This document shows positions 34,897 to 48,181 of a stretch of 64,000 bases of DNA, piece after piece. How positions within the stretch are numbered: position 1 is the stretch's first letter; the number at the start of each line of letters is the position of its first letter. Source of the stretch: Gigaspora rosea (lineage: Eukaryota; Glomeromycota; Glomeromycetes; Diversisporales; Gigasporaceae); the NCBI GenBank assembly GCA_003550325.1, contig QKWP01000030.1:509736-573735 (forward strand), given 5' to 3'. The position numbers and the translations under genes are program-made. The notes under the pieces are model-generated. The model was not told the origin of the DNA and did no database searches. It worked only from the letters and a program-made list of their open reading frames with translations.

Positions 34897-37800
34897 TAAA
34901 TTCTTTTTGCGGATTAGTTACAGATAGTCACCTATCCTATATAGGATGTATCTTGTGTGCTTTAAATGCATAATATAAATATATGTATATATAAAGCTAT
35001 TGTTGTTGTATAGATGTATCAAAAATTACAAATACATGTTGTACAATGTAACATGGGCGTCATTAAACGTTTCATAATGTGAATATTGTTACCTACGTAC
35101 GTACGTGCCATTGGATGTCACATGGGCTGATTTTCATCAAAATATTCCTTTTGCTTATTACTCTATACAATCCCCATACTAATAAATAAACTTAACCTGA
35201 TCTACTGCTTAAGAGGCATAAGCGGTACGATAGTTTGCTGTAATTCAGGCCGGCTTTGATATTAATGCTGGCCAGAATAAATTTAGCCAACATTAAGGTT
35301 ATCTGTGATCACGCAGAAATCAGAAATTTAGAAAAAATCCCAATACATGATTGGCTAAAATTGTCATTTTTTCTAGATTTCTGATTTCCGGTGTATGAAA
35401 TTCACTGATCACAGTAATTTGAAAAGCACTGTAATCAAAACTATGTCAGATGACTATATTGTTTATTATTGCAGATATTAACCTTACCCAGACACACGTA
35501 CGTTCGTTCGACGAGCATGGTGGGAAATGATCGTGACATAAACTTTCAAATTTAAAAATTGTGACTCTGGTCGATCTGTCCAATAACATGAGATTAAATG
35601 ATTTATTGTAATTGGCTACATTCTTACACGTGATAACTGGCCAATCAACTTTTATGATAATATAGTAACGTTATAAAACTTTATATTTTACAAGATCAAA
35701 GATATCTCACAATTAAACGGTCAGAATTTAATGATTATTATACCATTCGATTTGTCTCATTGAGATAAATATAATGGCATAAAAATCATCAAATCCCCAC
35801 CCCTTGGATCATAATGCCTTAATCTGCTTATATTTTTTAATAAAAATTTTATTCTTAATACACGTATACGTTTTCTACTTAATCTATTCGATGAATGTGT
35901 TCTTTTAAATCGTTCAAAATTATTTCTATTCAGTATTATTGAAATTACAATAATAAAATAAGTAAAGTTTAACTTAGAAAATGATACTTCGGTTATAACA
36001 TAATTTTTAACTTAGAGTACAAAAACCAATTAACTTATCAGTCGATCGAGATATCACATTTGATTTTTTATCATATGATTTTCATAAATTAAACAAATCA
36101 ATGAAATCACGTTTTTAAAATTTTCTCCCAAAGTCTTAGTTATAACAAATATAACGTTCCTTAAAACAAATATGTTGCCGGGCTTTAATGAATCGAACAG
36201 TATAAAGTATACGAAAAACTAACATCACTTGGTAATGTGCAACCCTTTAAAGATGGACAATTATTTTGCCTTCTTTTGCATGATTCTTTTGGGGTTTTCA
36301 AGATCTTAATGTGAAAATAGCTTGTTAGTATACACAAGTGAGAACTTTTAGTGAAATGCATTTTTGAAGAGTTTGTTACATTAGAAACATTGTGCCAAAA
36401 ATTAAGAAAAACTGTTTTATGATATATAGATTGCTAATAAAATTTCTTTTTTTCTTTTAGTAAATAGATTGGCAAGACAGGCATGGATTTAGATTTTTTT
36501 ATTTAGTTCTGCTTTGATTTATTCAGTGTTGTCTTTTTTGCTTTGTGGCAGAGCTTTCATTGTAGGTTTATTTTGTTGGAAAGCTAGGATGTGATTAGAA
36601 CTGGGAACTTCAAGTTAAGTTGCTTTTTTTTCTTTGTTTTTTTTTGTTTTGCATTCTTTCTTTTTTTGAACTAATACTAATTTTCTTCATAGGTTTGATT
36701 TGTTTAAAACTGAGTGGATAATGGATTAGGACCAAATATTGTGGAATAAGTAGTTTTATCAGTTGATTTTTTTTCTTTTTCAGCTTGAACTAGTACAACT
36801 TTCTTTTTCTGAGCTTTTATTATTTTAGTCCTGTTGTTTTTGAAAATTTCAGGCTTTTGTCATTTTGGTGCTGTTATTTGTGGAGATTCTCTTTGGCATG
36901 ACCCATTTTTGCTCAAATGAAGCCTTTATTCATTTCTAATTATTTTGATGAAAATTTGATTTTAAAACATTGTGACAATTCCTATTCTTTAGCAGGATCC
37001 ATTTTAATTCAAATGAAGCCTTTATTATTTTTGATTATTTTTCAACAAAAATTGTTTTTAAAAAAATTGAGTAAAATTTCAATTTCTATTCTTTGGCAAG
37101 ATCTAATTATTTTCTGACAAAAATTTGGTTTTAAAAAATTGTATTAAATTTCAAATCTATTCTTTGGTAGCATAGCAAAGTTTGTTTTGATTGGCTAAAA
37201 TTAGAATAATTATAATTGGCAATAATCTTTTTTTATATAGTCAATTATAATTTTTAAAGTACTTTTATGAGTAAAAATTGTCATGGCATAAGAATATGAA
37301 AAAATTTTTTATAATATAAAATAAAAAACAACTTGAGTCATTGAAATTTTACTTTTGGATTTTTTGTTTTTTTACTTGAGATACAGTTAAATGCAATAGT
37401 TTCAAAAACTAAATGAGAAGTGAAAGTTTTGAAAGTCAGAAGGTGCTTTAGCGATCTAAGCAATTAGTAAATAAAAGTTGCAAGATTTTGTCTCAACTAG
37501 TTCTACTTGTTTTCTAGAAGTAAAAAGTACTATGTATTTGGAACTAATAATTCAAACTCTATTTTTTTATTATATTTAGGCTATAAGTAGGTTATAAATA
37601 CAACCTTTTATAGTAGTAGAAAATGTTTATATATGTTATTATTTAGCAGTTTGTATTGCAAAAAAAATAATATTATATATTTGTAAAATATAAATTAGTT
37701 ATTATAAATATATTATTAAACACAATATGTGTCTTTAAACTAATCTTTTGAAAGTTTTGTAATAATAAAAATTTACCCAGATATAAATAATACTTTATCC

Positions 37801-40125
37801 AGAAAATGATCTATATTTTTTTAGGGTATTTTAACAACCAATCAAAATAAACTTTCACTATGTTTTCTTTGACAAGATTCATTTTTATTTAAACAAAGCC
37901 TTTATTTTTTTCTAATTATTTTTGACAAAAATTAGTTTTTAAAAAATTGTATAAAACTTAATTCCTTGGCAAGACCCATTTTTGTTCAAACAAAGGCAAT
38001 TATTCATTTCTAATTATTTTTTGACTATAATTTGTTTTTAAAAAATTAATCAATAAATTTTAATAAATTAAAAATTACAATATTTAAATATTATAGATCA
38101 ATTTTGTTTAATTATATTCAAAACTACTAATTTGTAATTTAATCCAATACTACTATTCTGATACAAAATAATAAAAAAACACTTTGAATTGTCCATAAAA
38201 CTTAAACAGAAAAATATGCCAAATAATGCTTATGTTTCTAAAATTGTGTGAAATTAATTGTTATAATTAACTCCATTTAAATTTAAATGCTAGAAGTATA
38301 CTAAGAATCTTACTGAACTCAATAAAGTTCTTACAAAATGCACCAGCTAATACTTTTTTTCTTTCTGATATTCCAAGATCCAGAGAAGTCAACATGGTGT
38401 TCTTTTTTTTCTGAACCAAGTTTATTATTTCAAGAGCAAAAGAAGTTAGCGCAGCATTCTTCATTCCTTCTGTTCCAAGTCTATTATTCTAGGACAATCA
38501 AAGAGTAGTATTTTATTACTTCTAATTTAAATTTATTATTCTATAGTTATAAAATAAAAAGAGCATTTTTGAAGACATGATTCTTTTCAAGTTTATTATT
38601 TTTTTATTTTTAAATATACAGATAATAAAGAATTTGTATTGCTAAATTATTTGTGTCCAGAATGCAGTTTATTTTTATAAAACCTCTGAAAGTGATGATT
38701 AAAAATGGCCTGCCATTGCAATTTACTATGAAAATTGATAATTTTATATAAGTATCAATCAATCAAATTTTATAGTAAAAAATTTATTCATTTAATCTAT
38801 GTAATATCTTGATCAGCTGTATTAGTGGTAGCTTTCCCACAAAATTTTTTACTTTCCACATGATTAGTGTCTCCTTCTCCCCAAAAAATCCTCATGTGTT
38901 ACTGATTTTTAACTAAATTTTTTTCATTGTCTTTTTCATCATTCTTTCAGTGCTTTTTATATTGTTTTTTATTGCTTTTATATCATTCTTTCAGTGCTTT
39001 TTACATTGTTCTTTCATCATTCTTTCAGTGCTTTTTACATTGTTCTTTCAGTACTTTTTATGTCATTCTTTTAATAGGTTAATGTTTTTATATGCATTTT
39101 ATATGTTATTTTAATCCTTTTGATGTGTTCTTTCAATGCTTGTTTTGTTGTTCTTTCGTGACTTTTTTGCCATTTTTTGTGCTTCTCTCATTGTTTTTCT
39201 GGTACTTGTTTTATCATTCATTCAATGTTTTTTTTTATTGTTGTTTCATCGTTCTTTAATGTCTTTTTTGTCATTTTTTCAGTGCTTCTCTCATTGTTTT
39301 TTAGCACTTCTTTTATCATTCTTTCAGTGTTTTTTTTTATTGTGCTTTTGATGCTTTTTCTATCATTCTTTTAGCGCTTTTTTGTTGTTCTTTTAGTGCT
39401 CTTTCAATGTTTTTTTGAAGTTTCTTTCAATGTCCATTTAATGCTTCTTTTATTGTCTATTTAGTCTAACATTAGTATTAACATTCATATGAACATTCAT
39501 ATGAACATTTTGGTATTATTATAATAAAAAAAAATCGCATTTAATAAAGAGTTTTTTAAAAACGTAAAATAAATAAAAGCTTTAATAATTGTTTTTTTTC
39601 TTGCAAAATATTTCAACTTTAGTATGAACGTTAGCACAAATCTTAATGCAAACATTAGTACAAACATTAGTACATTAGTGCGAACGTTAGTACGAACGTT
39701 AGCATGAACATTGGCACGAATGTTAGTACGAAAGTTATTACTAATGTTCGTACTAAAGTTCGTACTAGTTAACGTTTGTAAATTCGTTGATCCAATAAAT
39801 TACGATCACGTGGGGTAAAATTTTTTGTGGGTGATCTACAGGCGTTATCGTCTTTAATTCTTTTTTTGCATAAATACTATTCGAGTTTGTTCTTACTTTT
39901 GCTAGAAAATACTAGATCTTAGTTATAGACTGTTTGTTTTGAGTTTTAACACGGCAATACCTTCATTAGTTTGAATTGTGAACTCGATCTATTATAAATT
40001 TCGTCTTTAATAAAACATTTTGTGATTATTTTTAACAAAGTATAGGTATTCGAGAGTTTTTTATAGTACTTTCTTTTTTAACTGACTTAATTGTAGATTT
40101 GAAAAAATCACGAGAATAAAAAGTA
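34897..40125. other. Long AT-rich intergenic region with simple and interspersed repeats
   Basis: No gene recognised. About 36880-37160 and 37850-38050 share a recurring block (tttggcaagaYccatttttgttcaaa.gaagccttta..ctaattattttt). About 38930-39460 is a T-rich minisatellite built on attctttcagtgcttttt. About 39640-39770 repeats acgttagtacgaac in both orientations. A minus-strand open frame at 38267-38464 has no recognised domain. A fragment resembling the family B terminus lies near 35430-35470. Confidence 0.6.
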
Positions 40126-40655
40126 CTTTAATTCGTAATCCGTGAGTAAGGGAAAGGATTTGATTAGTGATCGGCAGGGTGCATATTATAATCAAAACAA
40201 TTAATACTCATAATCTGGAGCCATTTTTTAATTTTCTCGATTTCTGCAAAGCTAACATCTTTTGTGTTTCTATGAAAATTATAAAGGCGATTTTTCTCTT
40301 TCTAAAAGTGGTGAATTCATCAAAATTGACCCAATGGGCCGTGAGATATTATCATTTTATCTTCACGATCATATGAAATTTCTTTGCAGATCTGTAAAGA
40401 AATTTCATATGATCGTGAAGATAAAATAATAATATCTCACGGCCCATTGGGTCAATTTTGATAAATTCACCACTTTTAGGAAGAGAAAAATCGTCTTTAT
40501 AATTTTTATAGAAACACAAAAGATGTTAGCTTTGCAGAAATCGAGAAAATTAAAAAATGGCTCCAGATTATGAGTATTAATTGTTTTGATTATAATATGC
40601 ACCCTGCCGATCACTAATCAAATCCTTTCCCTTAATCACGGATTACGAATTAAAG
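40126..40655. repeat. Spacerless near-perfect 530-bp palindrome
   Basis: The two 265-nt arms mirror each other about the point between 40390 and 40391, with the perfect octamer cagatctg at the centre and no loop. Each arm encodes the same 69-codon open frame (MIGRVHIIIKTINTHNLEPF...), once per strand, and the two copies differ at four residues, so the arms are about 97-98% alike. No target duplication was seen. Origin is unclear: a foldback element, or an inverted duplication transcribed as a hairpin RNA. Confidence 0.9.
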
Positions 40656-41106
40656 CATATAAAAAATTGAAAAATTTTATTAAATTGGCTAAGCCACCGT
40701 AGACCATCATGAGAAGTTATAATACAGTATAATCGATATTTTAGATATTTTAAAATGTATCATTATTACCAAAAAATTTTTACTAGTTATTTGTAGAATA
40801 AAAATATGCTTTTATTTTTTCTATTAATATGTGGATTCTGAACGTTCGTCTTATAGAATAATTGAAAATCATTAGTTAGGACGAAAAGAATTATAAATCG
40901 AAATTTAATTAGAGTTTGGAACCGGTTTTGATCGGTTTTAATATATGAAAAATAAAACCGGTTCCGAACTCTAAATTAGAGTTTAGTGAAAATCAAGTCG
41001 TTATATACTTTGAAATAGTTAGTTAGGTTTCAATTAAAAAAATAAAAAAATCGGAAAAATAGCATAATATTTGTGTTACCTTTAGAATTTTGCGCTTTTC
41101 TTTATA

Positions 41107-41263
41107 CAGTCAGACCTCTCTAAGTGCACCCTCTCTAAGTGCACGCTTAAGCGTTGGCCCAAATATATACTTGACCTCTATAAATGCACTTTTTCTTATT
41201 ATTCTCTAAATGCATGTTATGAAAGTGTGGTCCCAAGGGCGTGCACTTAGAGAGGTCTGACTG
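41107..41263. mobile_element. Pogo/mariner-type MITE (157 bp)
   Basis: The terminal repeats are CAGTCAGACCTCTCTAAGTG and the exact complement (cacttagagaggtctgactg), flanked by TA at 41105-41106 and 41264-41265. This is the classic layout of a Tc1/mariner/pogo MITE. Related ends bound the larger element at 61001-61977. Confidence 0.9.
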
Positions 41264-41308
41264 TAATTAAGTAAAATAAAATTATATTCGATAAAAATTT
41301 GAACATAA

Positions 41309-41836
41309 TAAAATGATCAATGTAACAGGCATAGTTTTGATTGCCTATTCCTTTCGACAAAGTACCACAAATTTGGGCATTTTCAAGCTTAAATTTGAAT
41401 ACTCATAAACAACAAAATACAACAAATTTGGGCATTTCAAGCTTAAATCTGAATAATAAAATGATCAATGTAACAGGCATAGTTTTGATTGCCTATTCCT
41501 TTCGACAAAGTACCACAAATTTGGGCATTTTCAAGCTTAAATTTGAATACTCATAAACAACAAAATACAACAAATTTGGGCATTTCAAGCTTAAATCTGA
41601 ATATTCATAAACAACAAAGTACCACAACTTTGGTCATTTTCAAGCTTAAATCTGAATATTCATAAACAACAAAGTACCACAAATTTGGGCATTTTCAAGC
41701 TTAAATCTGAATACTCATAAACAACAAAGTACCACAAATCTGGGCATTTTCAAGCTTAAATCTGAATACTCATAAACAACAAAGTACCACAAATTTGGGC
41801 ATTTTCAAGCTTAAATCTGAATACTCATAACAAAAT
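41309..41836. repeat. Tandem repeat, ~55-bp unit inside a duplicated ~145-bp block
   Basis: Unit: cataaacaacaaagtaccac, then aaatttgggcattttcaagc, then ttaaatctgaatact. About eight copies. The first two larger blocks also contain part of the TIR element (gatcaatgtaacaggcatag), so the expansion began by duplicating host-element sequence. Very little divergence, hence recent. Confidence 0.85.
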
Positions 41837-42212
41837 ACTCGGATATTTCACTACATGGGTATTCTATGAGGGTACATACATGGGGTAGTACGCTAATTAG
41901 TCCGTGTGACACCCTAACCCTATTTTGTAATTAATCTCGTGTAACAACTTTTTAAGAGGTACTGTCGTACGTACTTATTTATTAATCTTTGTACGCCATA
42001 CTGTTTATTTATTTTACTATTAATGTAAGGATGTATAACGTATCGCACATATTGTGCATTATTCAGAAGTCTAATTTTAACGAGACTTAAACTTAAGCAT
42101 AGTCTTGTGTTTCATAAATGGTTAAAATCAAAAAAGAAATGGTTAGAGCGAATTAATTTCGATGCATAAATTTCTTTTTGTTTGGTATAACCAAAAGCCC
42201 TTCTCATTACGT

Positions 42213-42322
42213 TTTTTTTTTTTTTTTTTGAAACAGGTTTTGAGTCGAACTTAACGTATTTGGACGACTCAGAAGCCGACGCTTTGACAATTTTGTATTC
42301 TTGTGTTTTAAAAAAAACAAGG
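42213..42322 (-). mobile_element. Short poly(A)-tailed retro-insertion
   Basis: On the minus strand a ~90-nt body ending ..AAACCTGTTTC is followed directly by about 19 A's. The insert is flanked by the 9-bp direct repeat tcattacgt (42204-42212 and 42323-42331). This is the mark of target-primed retrotransposition of a 5'-truncated transcript. The body is open in one frame (TQEYKIVKASASESSKYVKF..), but the source gene is not recognised. Confidence 0.7.
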
Positions 42323-42832
42323 TCATTACGTATAAAGTCAGATTATGCATTAGAATGTGAATTTTCGAACTATTCCTCATAATGCATAATCAGTGCATAA
42401 TCTGGATTTAAAAAAAAATAGAAATTACATGCTTTGTTTTAAGTAATGCATATAAACAATATTAAATAGAAATCCTTATAAGTAGGTACGTACATATATG
42501 TAATAAGGATTACTCTTATAGTCAAAAAAAAGAACATCACAATTCCGGAAATTCATTTACTATTTCTTACCGCAATTTTTATTATCATATTTCTAAAAGT
42601 GCATGTGTGAGAAATTTGAATATTGGGTGCCGGGGTATATCTCCGGAGCACCTGTTTTTAATTATTTCATTTTAATCACTGTATCACACTAGCAAGTTAC
42701 AAACCTGCCATTTACACAGTATTGTTTCTAAAATTGATCTAACTAATAGTGAAAAAGTATAATAAAAAACATGTCAACCACAGGTTGGTGTAATCAAATA
42801 TTTCAATTTTTTTTTAACTCGCATCATTCGTC

Positions 42833-44021
<1,189 letters not shown>

Positions 44022-46388
44022 TAATTATTATGGTGTCAAAGCTACTTTCTAAGGTCTTTGGAAAATTTTTTAGTGTATTTATAAATTTCTTTGATGTTCA
44101 TTCATCAACTGCCACTTTAGTAAACTTATTATTCAAAGACCTTAAAATATTACCGTTATAATTATATTTTGATAATCCAGTTTTTTTTTCAGCTTCAATA
44201 TACTTTTTTTATTCATTTTTTTCGAGTGTGTATATTATATTTCCTTATTACTAGTATTTTTTTTTAACGATTATTATGATTATCATTATAAAATGAGTCC
44301 ATGTACAACTTATTTTATTCTGGTGCTGCAAGTTATTTGATGACACTGCAATTTCAAATTTGTCAAAATTTATCTTGTTAGTATAAAATGAATGCAAAAA
44401 TACGTATCTTTCATTATGATTAATGCATTCATAAAGTCAACATATATTAGGCTTCTATCTACTTTATATGATCGCACGTACTTAGGACCGAGAAATAAGT
44501 GTGCATTTGAAGATAGTATGCAATTGCAGCATTAATTTTAACTTATATTTAAAAAAAAATAACATATAGAATTATCATTTCTTTCGTTAATTTATTTTAG
44601 TATATAAAATGCTAAAAAAATCCAGTATTTAAAAAAATTTGTGATTGATCATATCCAAAAACGTGATAAAACTTATGACCGAGAATGAGATAATTGTTTT
44701 TGCAGATCTTAATATGTTTAGAATAGATCATGATATCATTTAGCATAATTCAAATCTATTTATCTTTGTAGTTTATCAGAGTTTCGTGCACTTTAACGTT
44801 TTTAGTTGGTCGTATTTTTCAAAAATTTTACGTAATGATGATCAGGTTATCCTATGATTGGCTAAATGACGATAAATATAATAAATATATAAAAAATTAT
44901 TCAATCCATTTTAGATAGATTTTTTTTTATATTATTTATATTATTTATATATTTATGTTTGAAATAGATTTGAACCGATTGGGCTATAATCGGTTAACCG
45001 AACTGAATTGTGTAAATTTTTAATCGGCTGACCCGGTACAACCAGTTAATAATCGGTTACCCGATTGACAGACAAATTTGAAAAAACCGATCGATAACTT
45101 TATATACAGGAATGAGCTTTACAAAGTTAGCGGTCAGTTTTTTTTTAAAAAAAAATTCTTCTGTAAAAAGTTATACCGATTCGAAAAATAATCAAATTTC
45201 AAGCCTATATAACTCCATATAGAAATTTTTTTTTAAACCAAAAAATTCGACTGTTAACCTTGTAGAGCTGCCTGTGTGTTAAGATTCAATCGACTTTTAT
45301 AAAAAAAAAAAAAAATTGTAAAGTGTTTTAGTATTTAAAAAATACTGTTTTTTGCCGCAGCTATGTCGAAATATATTAATTTTATTGGCCAGCCACGATC
45401 GCGAAACAATTGAATCATTCCCATGGTTGTCGAGTATAAGCTTCCAGAACCATACGTTTATAATCGGCTTCAAGAGATCCGAAAATAAAATGAAAGAATG
45501 CATAAGACAAACAAGGATGAGACGTAAGGCACCAAGATTTTCCGATCGTAAAAATTCTTAATTTACCTGTACTCATTACGGTTGACAATGAATAATTCGG
45601 TCCTACTAGTTAGTAAATATGTGCAGTGCAAGAATACGTACGTACGTACTTATTTCAATGTTTGTGTATAATTTTCCTTGCTAACGACAATTTCATGCCT
45701 GCTATATCATAATCTTTTTTTTTTTTTTTGATCCTCCACGAATTGAGCTCATATGCTTTTGTGATAACTATAAAACTATAATTACAATTTTAAAAGGATT
45801 AGTAAATAAATATATGGCTATTTGACGATCGACATTACGTCTCCTTATTTACAATGATTAATTATTTATCGGTCAAAGAATTTAAGCTATTCACTTCGTT
45901 TAAAATTTTTTATTCGCATCGATTAGTGAATGAATATAATGATTATTTAATAATAGAAATACTTGCAACAAGTTATTCAAATCTTATTTTATTATTGGTA
46001 GTCTTATTACTTCTGATACATGGATGTGATACACTTAAAATTAAATCTTATAATCTAAATTTTTACATATTAATAAATAATTAAACAAATATATATAATA
46101 TTTGTATATTTGTAGAACATATTTTAAAAAAAACATTTGATAATTTTTTGATTTAATATTTTTTAAAAAAATTTTAAAGTTGCACAATTTTTTTAAAAAA
46201 ATTAATAAAAAATTGATTTTTTTTAGTATTTATAAAATTAACCAATCAAAATTAAGTATTTTTTTGTGCTATTACGCAAGTAATTTGGTGTAACTATTTG
46301 AAAAATTTGTGCAAAATTTCAAATAAGATTATTATGTAGCAAAAAAGTTATAATAGTAAATTAAATGCCAATTTATCATATAAAACTG
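44022..46388. other. Intergenic region downstream of the E2 gene
   Basis: No gene recognised. It includes a cgtacgtacgtac run near 45640 and poly-T tracts at ~45716 and ~44190. The open frames at 45297-45561 and 45854-46084 lack recognisable features. Confidence 0.55.
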
Positions 46389-46703
46389 TTATATAAATCT
46401 TTAAAAATTCATAACTTTTGATCCACTGATCCAATTTTGATGATTTAACTACCAAAATGATTCCCAGATTCTAATGAACCCAAAATTATCAAAATCTGAC
46501 CACGTGATCACGTGATCGGTAAGGTTTATATTATGTTTATATTATATTAATAATATAATATAAAATTTTGATAATAATGTAATCAGATTTTGGTAATTTT
46601 GGATTCATTGTAATCTACTCTCTGTGAGAATTATTTTGATAGTTAAATCATCAAAATTGGATCAATGGATCAAAAGTTATGAATTTTTAAAGATTTATAT
46701 AAT
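46389..46703. repeat. Foldback element (~315 bp)
   Basis: The left arm (ttaaaaattcataacttttgatccactgatc... caaaattatcaaaatctga) is mirrored by the right arm (tcagattttggtaattttgg ... gatcaatggatcaaaagttatgaatttttaa). The centre contains a doubled cacgtgatcacgtgatc. It is distantly related to the repeat at 95-375. Confidence 0.75.
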
Positions 46704-47092
46704 AATTTTATATAAAAATTGTTAATTGATATTAAAAAATTTTAATAAAAATATAATAAATTTGTTTTATTATTCAAAATTATAATATATATATTCCCAA
46801 AACCTTAGTTTTAACCTGTATTAATTAACTTAAAATATTAATTATAAAAGTTTTAATTTATTATATTAATATATAGTGTATCAGAAGTGACCATACTACC
46901 TATATTTATCAAAAAAAATTCAAGTTTAGTTTCAGTATTTATTTATTTGATTTTTATCGTCATCTTAATTCTTATCTTATTGTTATCTATTATGATTATT
47001 TTATAGATCAAAAAAAAAAAAAAACTACTCACTTTTATTTAGAGTATTCTCAATTATCTCAATGAATTTATAAAGAACCTGATCACTCAATT

Positions 47093-47351
47093 TAAGGTGT
47101 TCTCAAGCACCTCATTTAATGGATCAGAAGCAAATTTTTGATTAGTCAGATATCGAATAAATAAATCAAATTTGCCATTGATAAAGGTCACTCAAGCATT
47201 ACTTTATATTCAATCATAATAATAAACAATTAATTCTCACCAAGTTTCTATCCAATCCAAAAGATAACCATTTTATTGTTAATGATCGAAGCTTTTAAAA
47301 CAAATGATTGATACCTTGATACGAACATAATAAATACAACTCATCTTTTAA

Positions 47352-47382
<31 letters not shown>

Positions 47383-47693
47383 TAAAAAAAATTACTTCTT
47401 GTTGCTGTAAAGCAACTTTCGCTAATGAATTGATAAATTGATTCTGTTGCTGTTCACCAAAAAATTTAAATTGTATAATAATTAAAAGGAGAAACTGATG
47501 CAACTAAAGTTGAAACTTCAGCAGTTAGTTGAATTTTTATTAGATTTTTTAATTGTTTGGGTGACATTATGAAGAGCACGAACAAAAGAAAAAAGAGTAT
47601 GCTCAAGCATTTAATATCGTCATTGATGTTGATGCTTGAGCATCATCATGATCATTATAAATCAATTGTTTGAGATGCTTGAGAGCACCCTTA
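47093..47693. mobile_element. TIR element (~600 bp)
   Basis: The left TAAGGTGTTCTCAAGCACCTCA is mirrored by the right end (tgagatgcttgagagcaccctta). A further ttgttctcaagcatcaatctcaa follows outside. The inside carries an (AAT)n microsatellite at about 47352-47381. No transposase. Confidence 0.6.
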
Positions 47694-47954
47694 GGTTGTT
47701 CTCAAGCATCAATCTCAATGTAATTAGCATGTGATCATAATAGTGCTCAAATGTAATTATTAAAAATTTGAATACACAATTTATGACATAATTAAAATCT
47801 TAAGTATCAATTTCAATATGATTAGTGAGTGTCATAATAGTGCTCATTTATTATGATCAATCAAAATAATTATTGAAGTCAATACTTGAGTTGTCCTCTA
47901 TTGATTTCTATTATTTGTCAAATGTTATCAAAAATTATAAATAAAAAAAACAAA

Positions 47955-48165
47955 TGTATCTACCCAAAAGAAAGTAACAAATGTTACTGATCATCAAAAT
48001 TCTAGTGAAGCAACAACTTCAACAGTTACTAGCACTCCATTCGCTGATTTCACTAACTATCATATGCTATTCCAATAGCAATACTCTGCTTCTCCATTTT
48101 TCATGAATCCATTAGCTTTAAACAAAGCTGCCGCTGAATATAAAATATTTAATATATGTTTATTT
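47955..48165 (+). pseudogene. Unidentified decayed coding fragment, left of the LTR element
   Basis: One plus frame reads TNVSTQKKVTNVTDHQNSSE.. STVTSTPFADFTNYHM.. and then SPFFMNPLALNKAAAEYK, interrupted at a glutamine-rich spot. Composition (Ser/Thr/Gln/Asn, low bias to Phe/Leu) is protein-like and unlike the flanking AT noise. The fragment ends just before the LTR insertion at 48182. A second decayed fragment of the same strand lies beyond the element (58495-59084). Whether they were one gene is inference. Product unknown. Confidence 0.4.
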
Positions 48166-48181
48166 ACAAATACAAGCATAT

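Larger units (their letters stand above)
40740..41920. mobile_element. Family B TIR element copy, disrupted
   Basis: It shares long blocks with 25975-26400 (attttaaaatgtatca, ctagttattt, ttaatatgtggattctgaac, aattttgcgcttttctttat) and has the right-hand terminus gtccgtgtgacaccctaa at ~41900. It is interrupted by a MITE (41107-41263) and by the tandem expansion 41309-41836. The left terminus was not found. Confidence 0.6.

Noticed and set aside
39136-39374. Leu/Phe/Ser-rich membrane-like open frames
   Set aside because: They are translations of a T-rich minisatellite built on attctttcagtgcttttt.
40167-40614. Two 69-codon proteins, one per strand
   Set aside because: They are mirror copies caused by the palindrome, with no recognised domain and no codon-level evidence of coding.
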